64,000 bases of DNA from Ardenticatenaceae bacterium (GTDB lineage Bacteria; Chloroflexota; Anaerolineae; Promineifilales; Promineifilaceae): the NCBI GenBank assembly GCA_020634455.1, contig JACKBQ010000002.1, positions 1,302,001-1,366,000 of the forward strand, read 5' to 3'. The translations under genes and the position numbers were made by a program. Shown piece after piece: positions 33,256 to 41,835 of the stretch; the stretch's first letter is position 1, and the number at the start of each line of letters is the position of its first letter. The notes under the pieces are model-generated. The model was not told the DNA's origin. It was given only the letters and a program-made list of their open reading frames with translations, and searched no databases.

Positions 33256-34443
33256 GTGAACAACCAACCGTACGATGTTATTTTTGTGGGCGCGGGGGTG
33301 ATGGGCTGCGCCATTGCCACCAACCTGCTGCGCCGCGACAGCCAGCTCAAAATCGCCCTCATCGAGAAAGATTTGAGCTACGAATTCTCCTCCACCGTTT
33401 TGTCCGATGGCAACAGCCGGGTACAGTTCAATGTGAAGGAAAACATCCAGATGTCGCTGTATGCCCTGGAGGTGCTGAAAACCTTCGCCGAGGATATGGC
33501 GGTGGACGGCGAAAAGCCGGAAATCGGGTTCCGGCAGCAGGGCAATTTGTTCCTCACCGATGAGGTAGGGCGAGCCGAGGTGCAAGCGGGCCTGGCGTTG
33601 CAGCAAAGCTTGGGCGGCGAGGTGGCTTGGCTGACGCCAGCGGAAGCAAAAGCGATCTACCCGCTGCTCAACATCGAGGATGGATTGTTCGTGGGAGCAA
33701 CGTTTGGCCGCAAAGATGGCACCATGCTACCCCAGGCGGTGCTGGAGGCGTACAAAAAGAAGGCGGTGGCGCTGGGTGCGGAACTGATTGAGGCGGAGGT
33801 TACGGCCGTTCGTCACCAAAACAACCAGGTCACCGGCGTTCAGCTCAAAAATGGGGACGTGCTCAGCGCAGGCGTAGTGGTAAACAGCGCCGGCGGCTGG
33901 GGCACCCAAATTGCCCGCACCTGCGGCGTGGAGCTGCCGATGAAGCCGGTGATGCGCCAGGTATATGTGGTGGAAACGGCCGTTCGCCCCGACAAAATCC
34001 TGCCCCTGCTGCTGCTCCCCTCCGGCACCTACCTCATCCACGAAGGGCACGGCATCTTCATGACCGCCCATTCTCACCCGGATGACCCCGTCACCACCAC
34101 TGATTTTAGCTGGCAGCGCCATAAATTCGAGGAGCGCATCTGGCCCGAACTGGCCGAGTTCCTACCCGATTTCGACTCGCTACGGCTCACCGACGGTTGG
34201 GCAGGCATTTACGCCGTCAACACCTTCGACGGTAACGCTATTTTGGGCGAATGGCCAGGGCTGCGCGGCTTCTTTTTGGTCAATGGCTTCTCCGGGCACG
34301 GCTTCCAGCAGTGCCATGCTGTGGGGCGCTACCTGGCCGAGTGCATTTTGGGCCTGCCACCTGCGCTCGACCTTTCCATTTTCTCTCCACGCCGCATTTT
34401 GGAAAATACGCCTGTGTTTGAAAATAAACAAAAGATTATTTAA
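33256..34443 (+). CDS. FAD-dependent oxidoreductase of the DAO (glycine/D-amino acid oxidase) family
   Basis: 395 residues. The N-terminal dinucleotide-binding motif is VIFVGAGVMGCAIA (GxGxxG) with IALIEKD ending the second strand. A later VVNSAGGWGTQIA and the C-terminal FFLVNGFSGHGFQQCHAVGRYLAE contact FAD, as in sarcosine-oxidase-beta-like proteins. It probably oxidises an amino or N-methylated acid; the substrate is not evident. The start is GTG 33256 with AAGGA upstream. No electron-transfer partner is adjacent. Confidence 0.88.
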   Translation: MNNQPYDVIFVGAGVMGCAIATNLLRRDSQLKIALIEKDLSYEFSSTVLSDGNSRVQFNVKENIQMSLYALEVLKTFAEDMAVDGEKPEIGFRQQGNLFLTDEVGRAEVQAGLALQQSLGGEVAWLTPAEAKAIYPLLNIEDGLFVGATFGRKDGTMLPQAVLEAYKKKAVALGAELIEAEVTAVRHQNNQVTGVQLKNGDVLSAGVVVNSAGGWGTQIARTCGVELPMKPVMRQVYVVETAVRPDKILPLLLLPSGTYLIHEGHGIFMTAHSHPDDPVTTTDFSWQRHKFEERIWPELAEFLPDFDSLRLTDGWAGIYAVNTFDGNAILGEWPGLRGFFLVNGFSGHGFQQCHAVGRYLAECILGLPPALDLSIFSPRRILENTPVFENKQKII

Positions 34444-34517
34444 CAAGTAGGCACGCAAACGGCCGTTCTCCCGACGCCAATTTGGGCAGCACTTTTTCCT
34501 TGCAAGTTTCCCAACCT

Positions 34518-34576
34518 CAGAAAATCAATCAATGTTAACCAGGTGATTGATTTTCTGCGTCCAGATAATTTACAAT
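34518..34576 (+). promoter_or_regulatory. Promoter overlapped by a 14-bp inverted repeat (candidate operator)
   Basis: CAGAAAATCAATCA (34518-34531) is repeated inverted as TGATTGATTTTCTG (34544-34557). TTGATT (34547-34552) inside the right arm is a plausible -35, with TACAAT (34571-34576) as -10 at an 18-base spacing. A factor binding the repeat would block the promoter of the downstream gene at 34617. Confidence 0.6.
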
Positions 34577-34616
34577 GCCGCGAACTACTTTTCCGCTATT
34601 CGGAGGCAACTACAAC

Positions 34617-36014
34617 ATGCTACAAAGCTTTGAATGTCCAAACTGTCAGGCCAGGCTGGATTATAATTCCCAATTGCAGGCGCTGACGGTGCGCTGCGAC
34701 TTTTGCGGCAGCACTGTCATTGTGCCAGACAGCCTGCGCAACACCCGCAGCAACAGCCAGCAATCCCCTGAAGTTTTGGCCCAGGTGGTGAGTTTGGTGG
34801 GGAACGGCCGTAAAATTGATGCCATTAAACTATTCCGCGAAACGTTCAACACTGGGCTAAAAGAAGCCAAAGACGTGGTTGATGCCATCGAGCGGCACGA
34901 GGATATTCACCTGGGGGGCACCAATTTTCATACAGAATCTGTTATGGTCACCTCATTTACCACCACACCAACCGTCCAAACCAGAAGTGGGCGTGGCGGC
35001 TGTGTGGCTATTTTTGCCTTTCTTCTCCTGGTGCTCATCGGTGCGGGCGCTTTCTTTTTCATCTCCTCATCCGCTACCTCGCGACTGGTGGAAGATATTA
35101 CCGGCATTGCCGAATCGCAACTTGAAACCAACACCGCAGAAGAAGATATTGCCGTCGTTATTTCGACCATTGAAGCGGCCGTTCCTGGCGCACCAGGTGC
35201 CAGCACCGATTCTGGCTTTGCTGAAGTTGTTATGCGCGTCGGCGGCGAGGAAGGCACCGGCCCCGGTTTTTTCAACGATACGCGCCGCATTGCCATTGAT
35301 GGCGACGGCAACATTTACGCAGGCGATTACAGTGGCGGACGTATTCAGGTTTTTGATGAAAACGGAGAATTTATCACCACCTGGAACGCCGGGAAAGATG
35401 TGTATCTTTCGGGCATTGCCGCCAACCGCACCGGCACGGTTTTTGTGGTCAAAACCAGCGGCATCGAGATGTTTAACGGGCTAACAGGTGAATTTTTAGG
35501 CACGGTAGCCATTCCCGACAGCGATTTTACATTTTTCAGAACGGCCGCTTCTGGTCCCGACGGTAGCATTTACTTTTTTGCCGAAGACAGGCTGGTGCGG
35601 CTGGACAACAACGGCAACATCACGCTGGACCTGGCCGATCCGTTTGCCAACATTCCCAACTTTGCCACCACACAGGAAGACGCCGCCATTGATGGCGCGG
35701 GCAACATTTACCTGCTGGGCAGCGAAACCATCTACAAGCTCAATCCAGACGGGCAGTTTGTAGACCAGATTGGCAGCAAGGGCGAAGCAGAAGACCAGTT
35801 TTATACCTCGCCACGCTCAATTGCGGTTGATGGCCAGGGACGCATCTTTGTGGATGATTTTTGGGGCATAAAAGTGTTTGAAGGAAACGGCCGTTACATC
35901 ACCATGCTAGAAAACCCTGGCGTCAGCTTCGACATGATGTTCAACGACGACAACGACCTGCTGGTGATGGACCGCAACAGCAACGAACTGCGCAAATACC
36001 AACTGAACCAGTAA
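34617..36014 (+). CDS. Zinc ribbon / L7-L12-like / transmembrane / beta-propeller protein
   Basis: 465 residues with four parts. A zinc ribbon has Cys7, Cys10, Cys27 and Cys30. A segment at about 66-91 (KIDAIKLFRETFNTGLKEAKDVVDA) closely resembles the C-terminal domain of ribosomal protein L7/L12. One membrane helix spans about 129-151 (CVAIFAFLLLVLIGAGAFFFIS). From about 200, NHL-type repeats (IAIDGDGNIYAGDYSGGRIQVFDENGEFI) form a likely six-bladed propeller. The predicted topology is cytosolic N-terminus and external propeller. Function unknown. ATG 34617 has CGGAGG upstream. Confidence 0.8.
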   Translation: MLQSFECPNCQARLDYNSQLQALTVRCDFCGSTVIVPDSLRNTRSNSQQSPEVLAQVVSLVGNGRKIDAIKLFRETFNTGLKEAKDVVDAIERHEDIHLGGTNFHTESVMVTSFTTTPTVQTRSGRGGCVAIFAFLLLVLIGAGAFFFISSSATSRLVEDITGIAESQLETNTAEEDIAVVISTIEAAVPGAPGASTDSGFAEVVMRVGGEEGTGPGFFNDTRRIAIDGDGNIYAGDYSGGRIQVFDENGEFITTWNAGKDVYLSGIAANRTGTVFVVKTSGIEMFNGLTGEFLGTVAIPDSDFTFFRTAASGPDGSIYFFAEDRLVRLDNNGNITLDLADPFANIPNFATTQEDAAIDGAGNIYLLGSETIYKLNPDGQFVDQIGSKGEAEDQFYTSPRSIAVDGQGRIFVDDFWGIKVFEGNGRYITMLENPGVSFDMMFNDDNDLLVMDRNSNELRKYQLNQ

Positions 36015-36017
36015 ACA

Positions 36018-36086
36018 GTCATCGGTGATCCGTAATCGGTAAAAAGCAACAACCCGATTACGGATTACCGTTCACCGATAACCGAA
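36018..36086. repeat. Interspersed inverted repeat, ATCGG/CCGAT family
   Basis: ATCGGTGATCCGTAATCGGT on the left pairs with the CCGATTACGGATTACC ... TCACCGAT region on the right. It lies between two convergent genes and is related to the element at 12393-12464. Confidence 0.75.
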
Positions 36087-36866
36087 TCAATCTCCCGCCT
36101 CAGCCTGGGCCTCAATTTCTGTTTCTGGTTCAGGCTCCTTTTCTAGCTCCACTTCTTTAAGCACAATGCGGAAATAGCCTTCGGCATACGGATAGCCAAC
36201 ACGCTTGCCAGATTCGGCCGCCCACTCCCGCATCCGTTCGTCCGGGTCCCAATCACCTAGCTGGCTCACGTGCTTGCGCAGGGCCGCAATTTTGGTGTCA
36301 ATCGTCTCCGAAATGTCAATGTACATGTTCGCTTCACGCCGCCCAAAGGAGATGTAGACGTAGTTCACTTTGTACGGTTCGTATCCCTCCTCCACCAGTT
36401 CAGGAAAGAGCAGTGGCGAATCGCCTGAGGGAAAGACGGCTTCCAGCGCCACCTGCCCTGCGTTGCGGTGGTCTGGGTGGTTAATGTAGCCATCGCTGTA
36501 GAAAAACTGCGGATCGCCGCAAACCACCACGTTGGGTTTATACTGCCGGATAAGCCGAACCAGTTTTTTGCGCAATTCAAGCGTGGGTTGGAGACGGCCG
36601 TCTGGTTCCCCCATAAACAAACAGCGTGCCACACCAGCAACGTCGGCAGCCTCGCTTTGTTCCCGGCGGCGGATTTCGGCCAATTTTTCGGCCGTCATGC
36701 CCTCCTCGCGGCTACCAATGTTGCCATCTGTCAGCACCACGTAGGTGATTTCGCTGCCGTGTTTGGCCCATTTTGCGGCCGTGCCTGCTGAACCAAATTC
36801 AATATCATCAGGATGGGCAAAAATAAACATGGCCCGGTCTGGAATATAATCGTTGGCGTTTATCAT
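36087..36866 (-). CDS. PIG-L/LmbE-family deacetylase, copy 2
   Basis: 259 residues. The metal site motif AHPDD is at 17-21, with a second HPDH in SDGYINHPDHRNAGQVALEA. The family includes zinc-dependent N-acetylglucosaminide deacetylases such as MshB and BshB. A Glu-rich tail (about 230-259) is low complexity. It overlaps the upstream paralogue by 4 bases (ATGA). The two are clearly duplicates, sharing PDRAMFIFAHPDDIEF and the same order of motifs. No mycothiol or bacillithiol partner gene is next to it. Confidence 0.92.
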   Translation of the reverse strand: MINANDYIPDRAMFIFAHPDDIEFGSAGTAAKWAKHGSEITYVVLTDGNIGSREEGMTAEKLAEIRRREQSEAADVAGVARCLFMGEPDGRLQPTLELRKKLVRLIRQYKPNVVVCGDPQFFYSDGYINHPDHRNAGQVALEAVFPSGDSPLLFPELVEEGYEPYKVNYVYISFGRREANMYIDISETIDTKIAALRKHVSQLGDWDPDERMREWAAESGKRVGYPYAEGYFRIVLKEVELEKEPEPETEIEAQAEAGD

Positions 36867-37600
36867 GCGCTTTTTTCCTCTTCTGGTTGGGGCAATGGAG
36901 TGATGGTGAAGCGCCGGAAAGCCTCAGCGTAAGCCAAACCAACCTGCTTACCTACAGTCGCCGCCCGCTCTCGCAGCCGATCCGAATAATCGTTGTCACC
37001 GATCTGGCTCTTGTGTTCTTTCAGCGCCAGCAGCTTCGTTTCTAGCGATTCAGACACATCTTCGTAATGGTTTAGCTCTTGATCAGTAGAAACGTACACA
37101 AAGTTGACCTTGTGCGGCGTAATGCCTTCCGCTTCAAATTCAGGGTAGAGCAAGCGCATCTCGCAGGTGGGAAAAACAGAGTCCAGCGTTGCCCGCGCCG
37201 CCGCCCGATGATCCGGGTGGTTGAGCCGCTCACCCCGGAAAAACATGTTTGGGTCGCCGCACACCACCGCGTTGGGTTTGTGCTGCCGAATGAGCTTCAC
37301 TAAATCTTTTCGCAATTCCAAAGATGGTTCCAGCGAGCCATCGTCGTAGCCCAAGAAGATACAGTGAGTGGCTCCAGCAACTTTAGCGGCAGCGGCTTGC
37401 TCTTCGCGCCGAATGTGGCCAATTTGCCCGCGAGTCATGTTCGGTTCGTGAGAACCGGCGTTACCGTCTGTGATGACGACGTAGGTGTTTTCACAGCCGT
37501 GGCGGGCCCATTTTGCGGCCGTTCCTGCCACGCTAAATTCAATATCATCCGGATGGGCAAAAATAAACATTGCCCGATCGGGAACATAGGTATTGGTCAT
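36863..37600 (-). CDS. PIG-L/LmbE-family deacetylase, copy 1
   Basis: 245 residues, paralogue of the following gene. AHPDD is at 15-19 and HPDH lies in FRGERLNHPDHRAAARATLDS. It lacks the Glu-rich tail. It is the first gene of a two-gene unit. Confidence 0.92.
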   Translation of the reverse strand: MTNTYVPDRAMFIFAHPDDIEFSVAGTAAKWARHGCENTYVVITDGNAGSHEPNMTRGQIGHIRREEQAAAAKVAGATHCIFLGYDDGSLEPSLELRKDLVKLIRQHKPNAVVCGDPNMFFRGERLNHPDHRAAARATLDSVFPTCEMRLLYPEFEAEGITPHKVNFVYVSTDQELNHYEDVSESLETKLLALKEHKSQIGDNDYSDRLRERAATVGKQVGLAYAEAFRRFTITPLPQPEEEKSA

Positions 37601-37933
37601 GATTGCTTGTCTGCCTCCAATGTAGTTTATAGGTTGGAATTATACCGGACGCAATTCCGCTTGCGTATGTCCAAAAGGACAGATTCAGCAATTTATTAGG
37701 CAGAAAAGGGGTTTTTTCTCATACCAGGTCGCTATAAACATAGCAAACTGGTTGTGCTATACTTATGTCACCCCGAAGCACAAAGCTGGTGCGACCTGCT
37801 GGTCGAACGATTATGGTTGATCAGTGACGAATTTTAAGGGCAAAACGAAAGAGATACGGCCGTTCCACATCAATCGCTCCTTTGCTGCACCCCACCTGAT
37901 GATGCCCCCGGCCTAAAAGAGAGGAATTTCCCT
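37601..37933 (+). promoter_or_regulatory. 333-base divergent intergenic region with extended -10 (TGCTATACT)
   Basis: The best promoter-like sequence on the plus strand is TGCTATACT, with TATACT at 37759-37764 and a TG extension, about 170 bases before the ATPase start. No convincing -35 is present. One ACGGCCGT octamer lies at 37856. No other gene or repeat was seen. Confidence 0.4.
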
Positions 37934-40654
37934 ATGACCTGGTTCCAACAGGATGTAGATTCAACCCTTCAAGAATTAAAAAGCGACGCCAAAACTGGCC
38001 TCAGCGCCGCCGAAGCAAAAAACAGACTCCACCAATACGGTCTCAATGAACTTGTAGAAAAAGGCACCAAAAGCCCCTGGCTCATTCTGCTCGATCAACT
38101 CAAGGACGCCATGGTCATCATTTTGATCATCGCCGCCATCGTTTCTGGCTTTCTAGGCGATCTGAACGATGTTATTGTTATTTTGGCCATCGTCATTTTG
38201 AATGCCGCTATCGGGTTTTCACAGGAGTACCGTGCCGAACAGGCTATTGCGGCTCTAAAAAAGCTGGCCGTACCCACTGTCAAGGTACGCCGTGACGGGC
38301 AACTGGCAGAAATTTCGGCCCGCGAGTTGGTGCCCGGCGATGTTGTATTGCTAGAGGCAGGCAATCTGGTTCCCGCAGACGGCCGTCTCGTGGAAAGTGT
38401 CAACCTCAAAGTAGAAGAAGCTGCCCTCACAGGCGAATCGGAACCAGTTTCCAAAATTATTAACCCCATCGAGAAAAAAGAGCTGCCCATTGGTGACCGC
38501 CTAAACATGGTGTTTATGGGCACGGTGATTACCTATGGTCGGGGAACGGCCGTAATCACCGGAACCGGTATGAACACCGAGCTGGGCAACATCGCCGAAC
38601 TCATTCAGGGTGTGGAGCAAGAGCAAACACCTCTACAGCGCCGCCTAGATGACTTGGGCAAAAAGCTCGCCTGGGTCGCCTTGGCCATTGTTGCAGTGGT
38701 GGTGGTGACTGGCTTCCTCTTCCGCGATCGATCCATGGAACTCATTGACACGCTTGAACTCCTCTTCCTGACCGGCATAAGCATGGCCGTCGCCGCCGTG
38801 CCCGAAGGTTTGCCCGCCGTCGTCACCATCACCCTGGCGCTTGGCTCCCAACGCATGCTCAAGCGCAACGCCCTCATCCGCAAGCTGCCCGCCGTCGAGA
38901 CACTCGGCTCAGTCACCGTCATTTGCTCTGACAAAACCGGCACGCTCACCGAAAACAAGATGACCGTCACCGTGCTGGATGTGACCGACCACACTGAAAC
39001 CATCGAAACCTTGCACGACGCTAAAGGCGCACTCGTCAACGCAGAGCTTAAACCGCACCTGGCCCCTCATCGCCGCGCCCAAAGTTTGCTACTGAAGGCA
39101 GGCGCATTATGCAACGATGCAATTTTGCAATATGAAGACGGCGTGGAGCGGGCCATTGGCGACCCCACCGAAGGTGCTCTAGTGGTGGCCGCATCCACCA
39201 TGGGCTACCGCAAAGAAGAGCTGGATGAACGCTGGCCGCGCATTGCCGAAATTCCGTTCACCTCTGAACGCAAGCGCATGACCACCATCCACGAAGTCAA
39301 CGTGAATGATGTCGAAACGGATGCTCCCTGGGGCGATTCTGACTACGTCGCTTTTTCAAAAGGGGCGGTAGACAGTCTTCTGGAAATTTCTGATCGGGTC
39401 TGGACCGGCAAGCAGGATATTTTTGAACCATTGGATGAAAAGTGGCGCAAACGGATTCTGGATGGCAATGCCAAAATGGCCAGCGAAGGGCAGCGTGTGT
39501 TGGCGCTGGCGTTTCGGCCCTTGGACACAGCCGATGAACCGCGCGAAAACAATGCCATCCTGATCGGTTTGGTGGGGATGATCGACCCGCCGCGACCGGA
39601 AGTGAAAACGGCCGTTGCCACCGCCAAAGCAGCCGGCATCCGCCCCATCATGATTACCGGCGATCATCCTTTGACAGCCCAAAACATTGCCAAAGATTTG
39701 GACATCACCCAAACCGACAAGAACCTGACAGGGTACGAACTGGCCAAAATGGAAGTTCTCGCCCTTGAAGACCACGTTGACGAAATTTCGGTATACGCCC
39801 GCGTGTCGCCAGAGCACAAGCTAAACATTGTGGAGGCGCTGCAAGACAAAGGGCACATCGTCGCCATGACAGGTGATGGCGTCAACGATGCTCCTGCTCT
39901 CAAACGAGCCGATATCGGCGTGGCGATGGGCATCACCGGCACCGATGTCTCCAAAGAAGCCGCCGATATGGTACTGCTAGACGACAACTTCGCCACCATC
40001 GTGTCCGCTATCGAAGAGGGGCGCAAAATCTTCGACAATATCCGCAAATTTGTGAAGTACACCCTCTCCAGCAACACGGGGGAGCTGTTTGTGATGCTTA
40101 TTGGCCCGTTTTTGGGAATGCCACTGCCGTTGATACCGCTGCAAATCTTGTGGATCAACCTGGTCACCGACGGTCTGCCTGGCCTCGCACTGGCGGTTGA
40201 AGACAGCGAACGGGGGATCATGAAACGCTCGCCCTTCCACCCAACAGAAAGCATCTTCAGCCGGGGCATGGGCCAGCAAATTTTGTGGATTGGCTTCTTA
40301 ATGGGACTGATCTCTTTGGGAATCGGCTACGTTTACTGGCTGCGCGATCCAAATGGTCCCTGGCAAACGATGGTATTCACTACGCTTACACTGGCTCAAA
40401 TGGGGAATGCCCTGGCAATTCGCTCTAACACTGATTCTATATTCAAGATTGGTTTTTTCTCGAATAGGCTAATGGTGGTAGCAGTTACCATCACTTTTAT
40501 TCTGCAATTGGCTTTGATTTATGTGCCATTCTTGCAAGGTTTCTTTGAAACAGAAGCGCTATCTTTTGTTGATTTGATGATTGCGCTGCTCACCAGCCTG
40601 GTAGTTTTTGTGGCAGTGGAAATCTCCAAGCAGCTAAGAAAATCTAACGAGTAA
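37934..40654 (+). CDS. P-type Ca2+-transporting ATPase (type II)
   Basis: 906-residue cation pump coupling ATP hydrolysis to export, most likely of Ca2+. In order: an N-terminal cation-ATPase domain (LSAAEAKNRLHQYGLNEL), first helices (AMVIILIIAAIVSGFLGDLNDVIVILAIVILNA), the actuator TGES in ALTGESEPV, the PEGLP helix M4 (near 290), the phosphorylation motif DKTGTLT with Asp333, TGDGVNDAPALKRADIGVAMG, and C-terminal helices including NLVTDGLPGLALAVE. PEGLP and the M6 NLVTDG match SERCA/PMCA-type pumps. GAGAGGA precedes the ATG. Octamers occur in the actuator region and nucleotide domain. Confidence 0.93.
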   Translation: MTWFQQDVDSTLQELKSDAKTGLSAAEAKNRLHQYGLNELVEKGTKSPWLILLDQLKDAMVIILIIAAIVSGFLGDLNDVIVILAIVILNAAIGFSQEYRAEQAIAALKKLAVPTVKVRRDGQLAEISARELVPGDVVLLEAGNLVPADGRLVESVNLKVEEAALTGESEPVSKIINPIEKKELPIGDRLNMVFMGTVITYGRGTAVITGTGMNTELGNIAELIQGVEQEQTPLQRRLDDLGKKLAWVALAIVAVVVVTGFLFRDRSMELIDTLELLFLTGISMAVAAVPEGLPAVVTITLALGSQRMLKRNALIRKLPAVETLGSVTVICSDKTGTLTENKMTVTVLDVTDHTETIETLHDAKGALVNAELKPHLAPHRRAQSLLLKAGALCNDAILQYEDGVERAIGDPTEGALVVAASTMGYRKEELDERWPRIAEIPFTSERKRMTTIHEVNVNDVETDAPWGDSDYVAFSKGAVDSLLEISDRVWTGKQDIFEPLDEKWRKRILDGNAKMASEGQRVLALAFRPLDTADEPRENNAILIGLVGMIDPPRPEVKTAVATAKAAGIRPIMITGDHPLTAQNIAKDLDITQTDKNLTGYELAKMEVLALEDHVDEISVYARVSPEHKLNIVEALQDKGHIVAMTGDGVNDAPALKRADIGVAMGITGTDVSKEAADMVLLDDNFATIVSAIEEGRKIFDNIRKFVKYTLSSNTGELFVMLIGPFLGMPLPLIPLQILWINLVTDGLPGLALAVEDSERGIMKRSPFHPTESIFSRGMGQQILWIGFLMGLISLGIGYVYWLRDPNGPWQTMVFTTLTLAQMGNALAIRSNTDSIFKIGFFSNRLMVVAVTITFILQLALIYVPFLQGFFETEALSFVDLMIALLTSLVVFVAVEISKQLRKSNE

Positions 40655-40720
40655 CTGGCGTCGTCCCTTAGCTTATCGCCCTTGCCTCGGCGGAAATGAT
40701 GTAAATAATAGAATTTCATA

Positions 40721-40754
40721 AAAGGACACGGGCTTTAGAGCCCGTGTCTTTTTA
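40721..40754. terminator. Bidirectional rho-independent terminator
   Basis: GACACGGGCT, loop TTAG, AGCCCGTGTC, flanked by A-rich sequence on the left and TTTTT on the right. It serves the ATPase and the convergent DUF309 gene. Confidence 0.88.
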
Positions 40755-40766
40755 CTTGTAAGCGAA

Positions 40767-41618
40767 TTAACTGGTGTATTCGATGGGCTGGAATACGGCC
40801 GTATCAAACTCCCCTACCCGCTCTGGCCCTAATTCGGTAAGAATCGCCTGTACCTCGGCCGCATTTTGGCGCAGCTTGGCAATATTCACGCCCCGGCAAA
40901 CTGGTGGCAGTGGGCCAAGCCATTGGCGCAGGCGCAGCAACATTTTTATTGCCCCCCGGTAGTTGCCCCGCAGAATTTGGTGATAGGCAATACCCACCTG
41001 CAAAATGCCCCGATACAGCTCCCGCGCCGGGCTTTGGTCCTGCTTCCACGCTTCTTCCAAAGCGTCGTGGCATTTGTAATATTCCCCCTGGTTAAAAAGC
41101 GCAATGCCTTCTCTGGCCAATTCTGCCAACGGTTCGGCGCAACTCGCGGATAACAGCTTCACATCTGGGATGCGGGCGTATTTTTGCAGCAAGTCTGGCA
41201 TGGCCGAAGTGAAACGTGACCGCCCAACCACCCAGTTTGCGCCCAGGCTTTTAGCAGCCTGCATTGTTTCTTTATCTTCATGCGGGCCAAACGCAAGGAT
41301 TGGGATGCGGCGCGTGGCGGGGGACGATTTGAGGATGGGCAGCCAGCGTTGCCAGGGGATTTGCCGATTGGTAAGGTCAAACAACAACAAAGCGGGTCGC
41401 CAGGCAGTAATTTGCTCAAACAGCTTGCCTTCGGGGCCGTACAGCGATTCGCCGGGCAGTTCCCGCTGAGTGGGGGAGTGCGGTGTGCCAATGGAAACGG
41501 CCGTTTCCACCCACTCAACCCGCCAACCCAGGTAATCCACCACCGTCTGAATCCGCGTCGTAAACATCAAATCAGCTACAAAGGCCACAATCAAGGGAAC
41601 GTCGTTCAATTCACTCAT
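40767..41618 (-). CDS. DUF309 protein with an N-terminal receiver-like domain
   Basis: 283 residues. The C-terminal 110 residues are a DUF309 domain: EGIALFNQGEYYKCHDALEEAWKQDQSPARELYRGILQVGIAYHQILRGNYRGAIKMLLR. The N-terminal part looks like a response-regulator receiver fold (PLIVAFVADLMFTTRIQTVV ... ALLLFDLTNRQ ... IPILAFGPHEDKETMQAAKSLGANWVVGRSRF), but the acidic pocket after the first strand is not evident, so it may be a pseudo-receiver. ATG 41618 is chosen; the open frame extends 21 codons further. Function unknown. Confidence 0.75.
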   Translation of the reverse strand: MSELNDVPLIVAFVADLMFTTRIQTVVDYLGWRVEWVETAVSIGTPHSPTQRELPGESLYGPEGKLFEQITAWRPALLLFDLTNRQIPWQRWLPILKSSPATRRIPILAFGPHEDKETMQAAKSLGANWVVGRSRFTSAMPDLLQKYARIPDVKLLSASCAEPLAELAREGIALFNQGEYYKCHDALEEAWKQDQSPARELYRGILQVGIAYHQILRGNYRGAIKMLLRLRQWLGPLPPVCRGVNIAKLRQNAAEVQAILTELGPERVGEFDTAVFQPIEYTS

Positions 41619-41835
41619 CACGCAATTGTAGCAAGATTCATACAGGTATAAAAACCTGATGGCTCGCAGCACAGGCAGCAACTTTTACGCATTCTTAACG
41701 CTCCCTGGTCTTTTATGGCCTTCACGTCCCATTGAGAAGCCAATACCTGAATTCTATACTTGAACCGTTAAGCCAGGTTCAAGTTCTCAGCCCGGATGGG
41801 ACAAACGCTTGACCATTGATATAAGGATAATGCTC

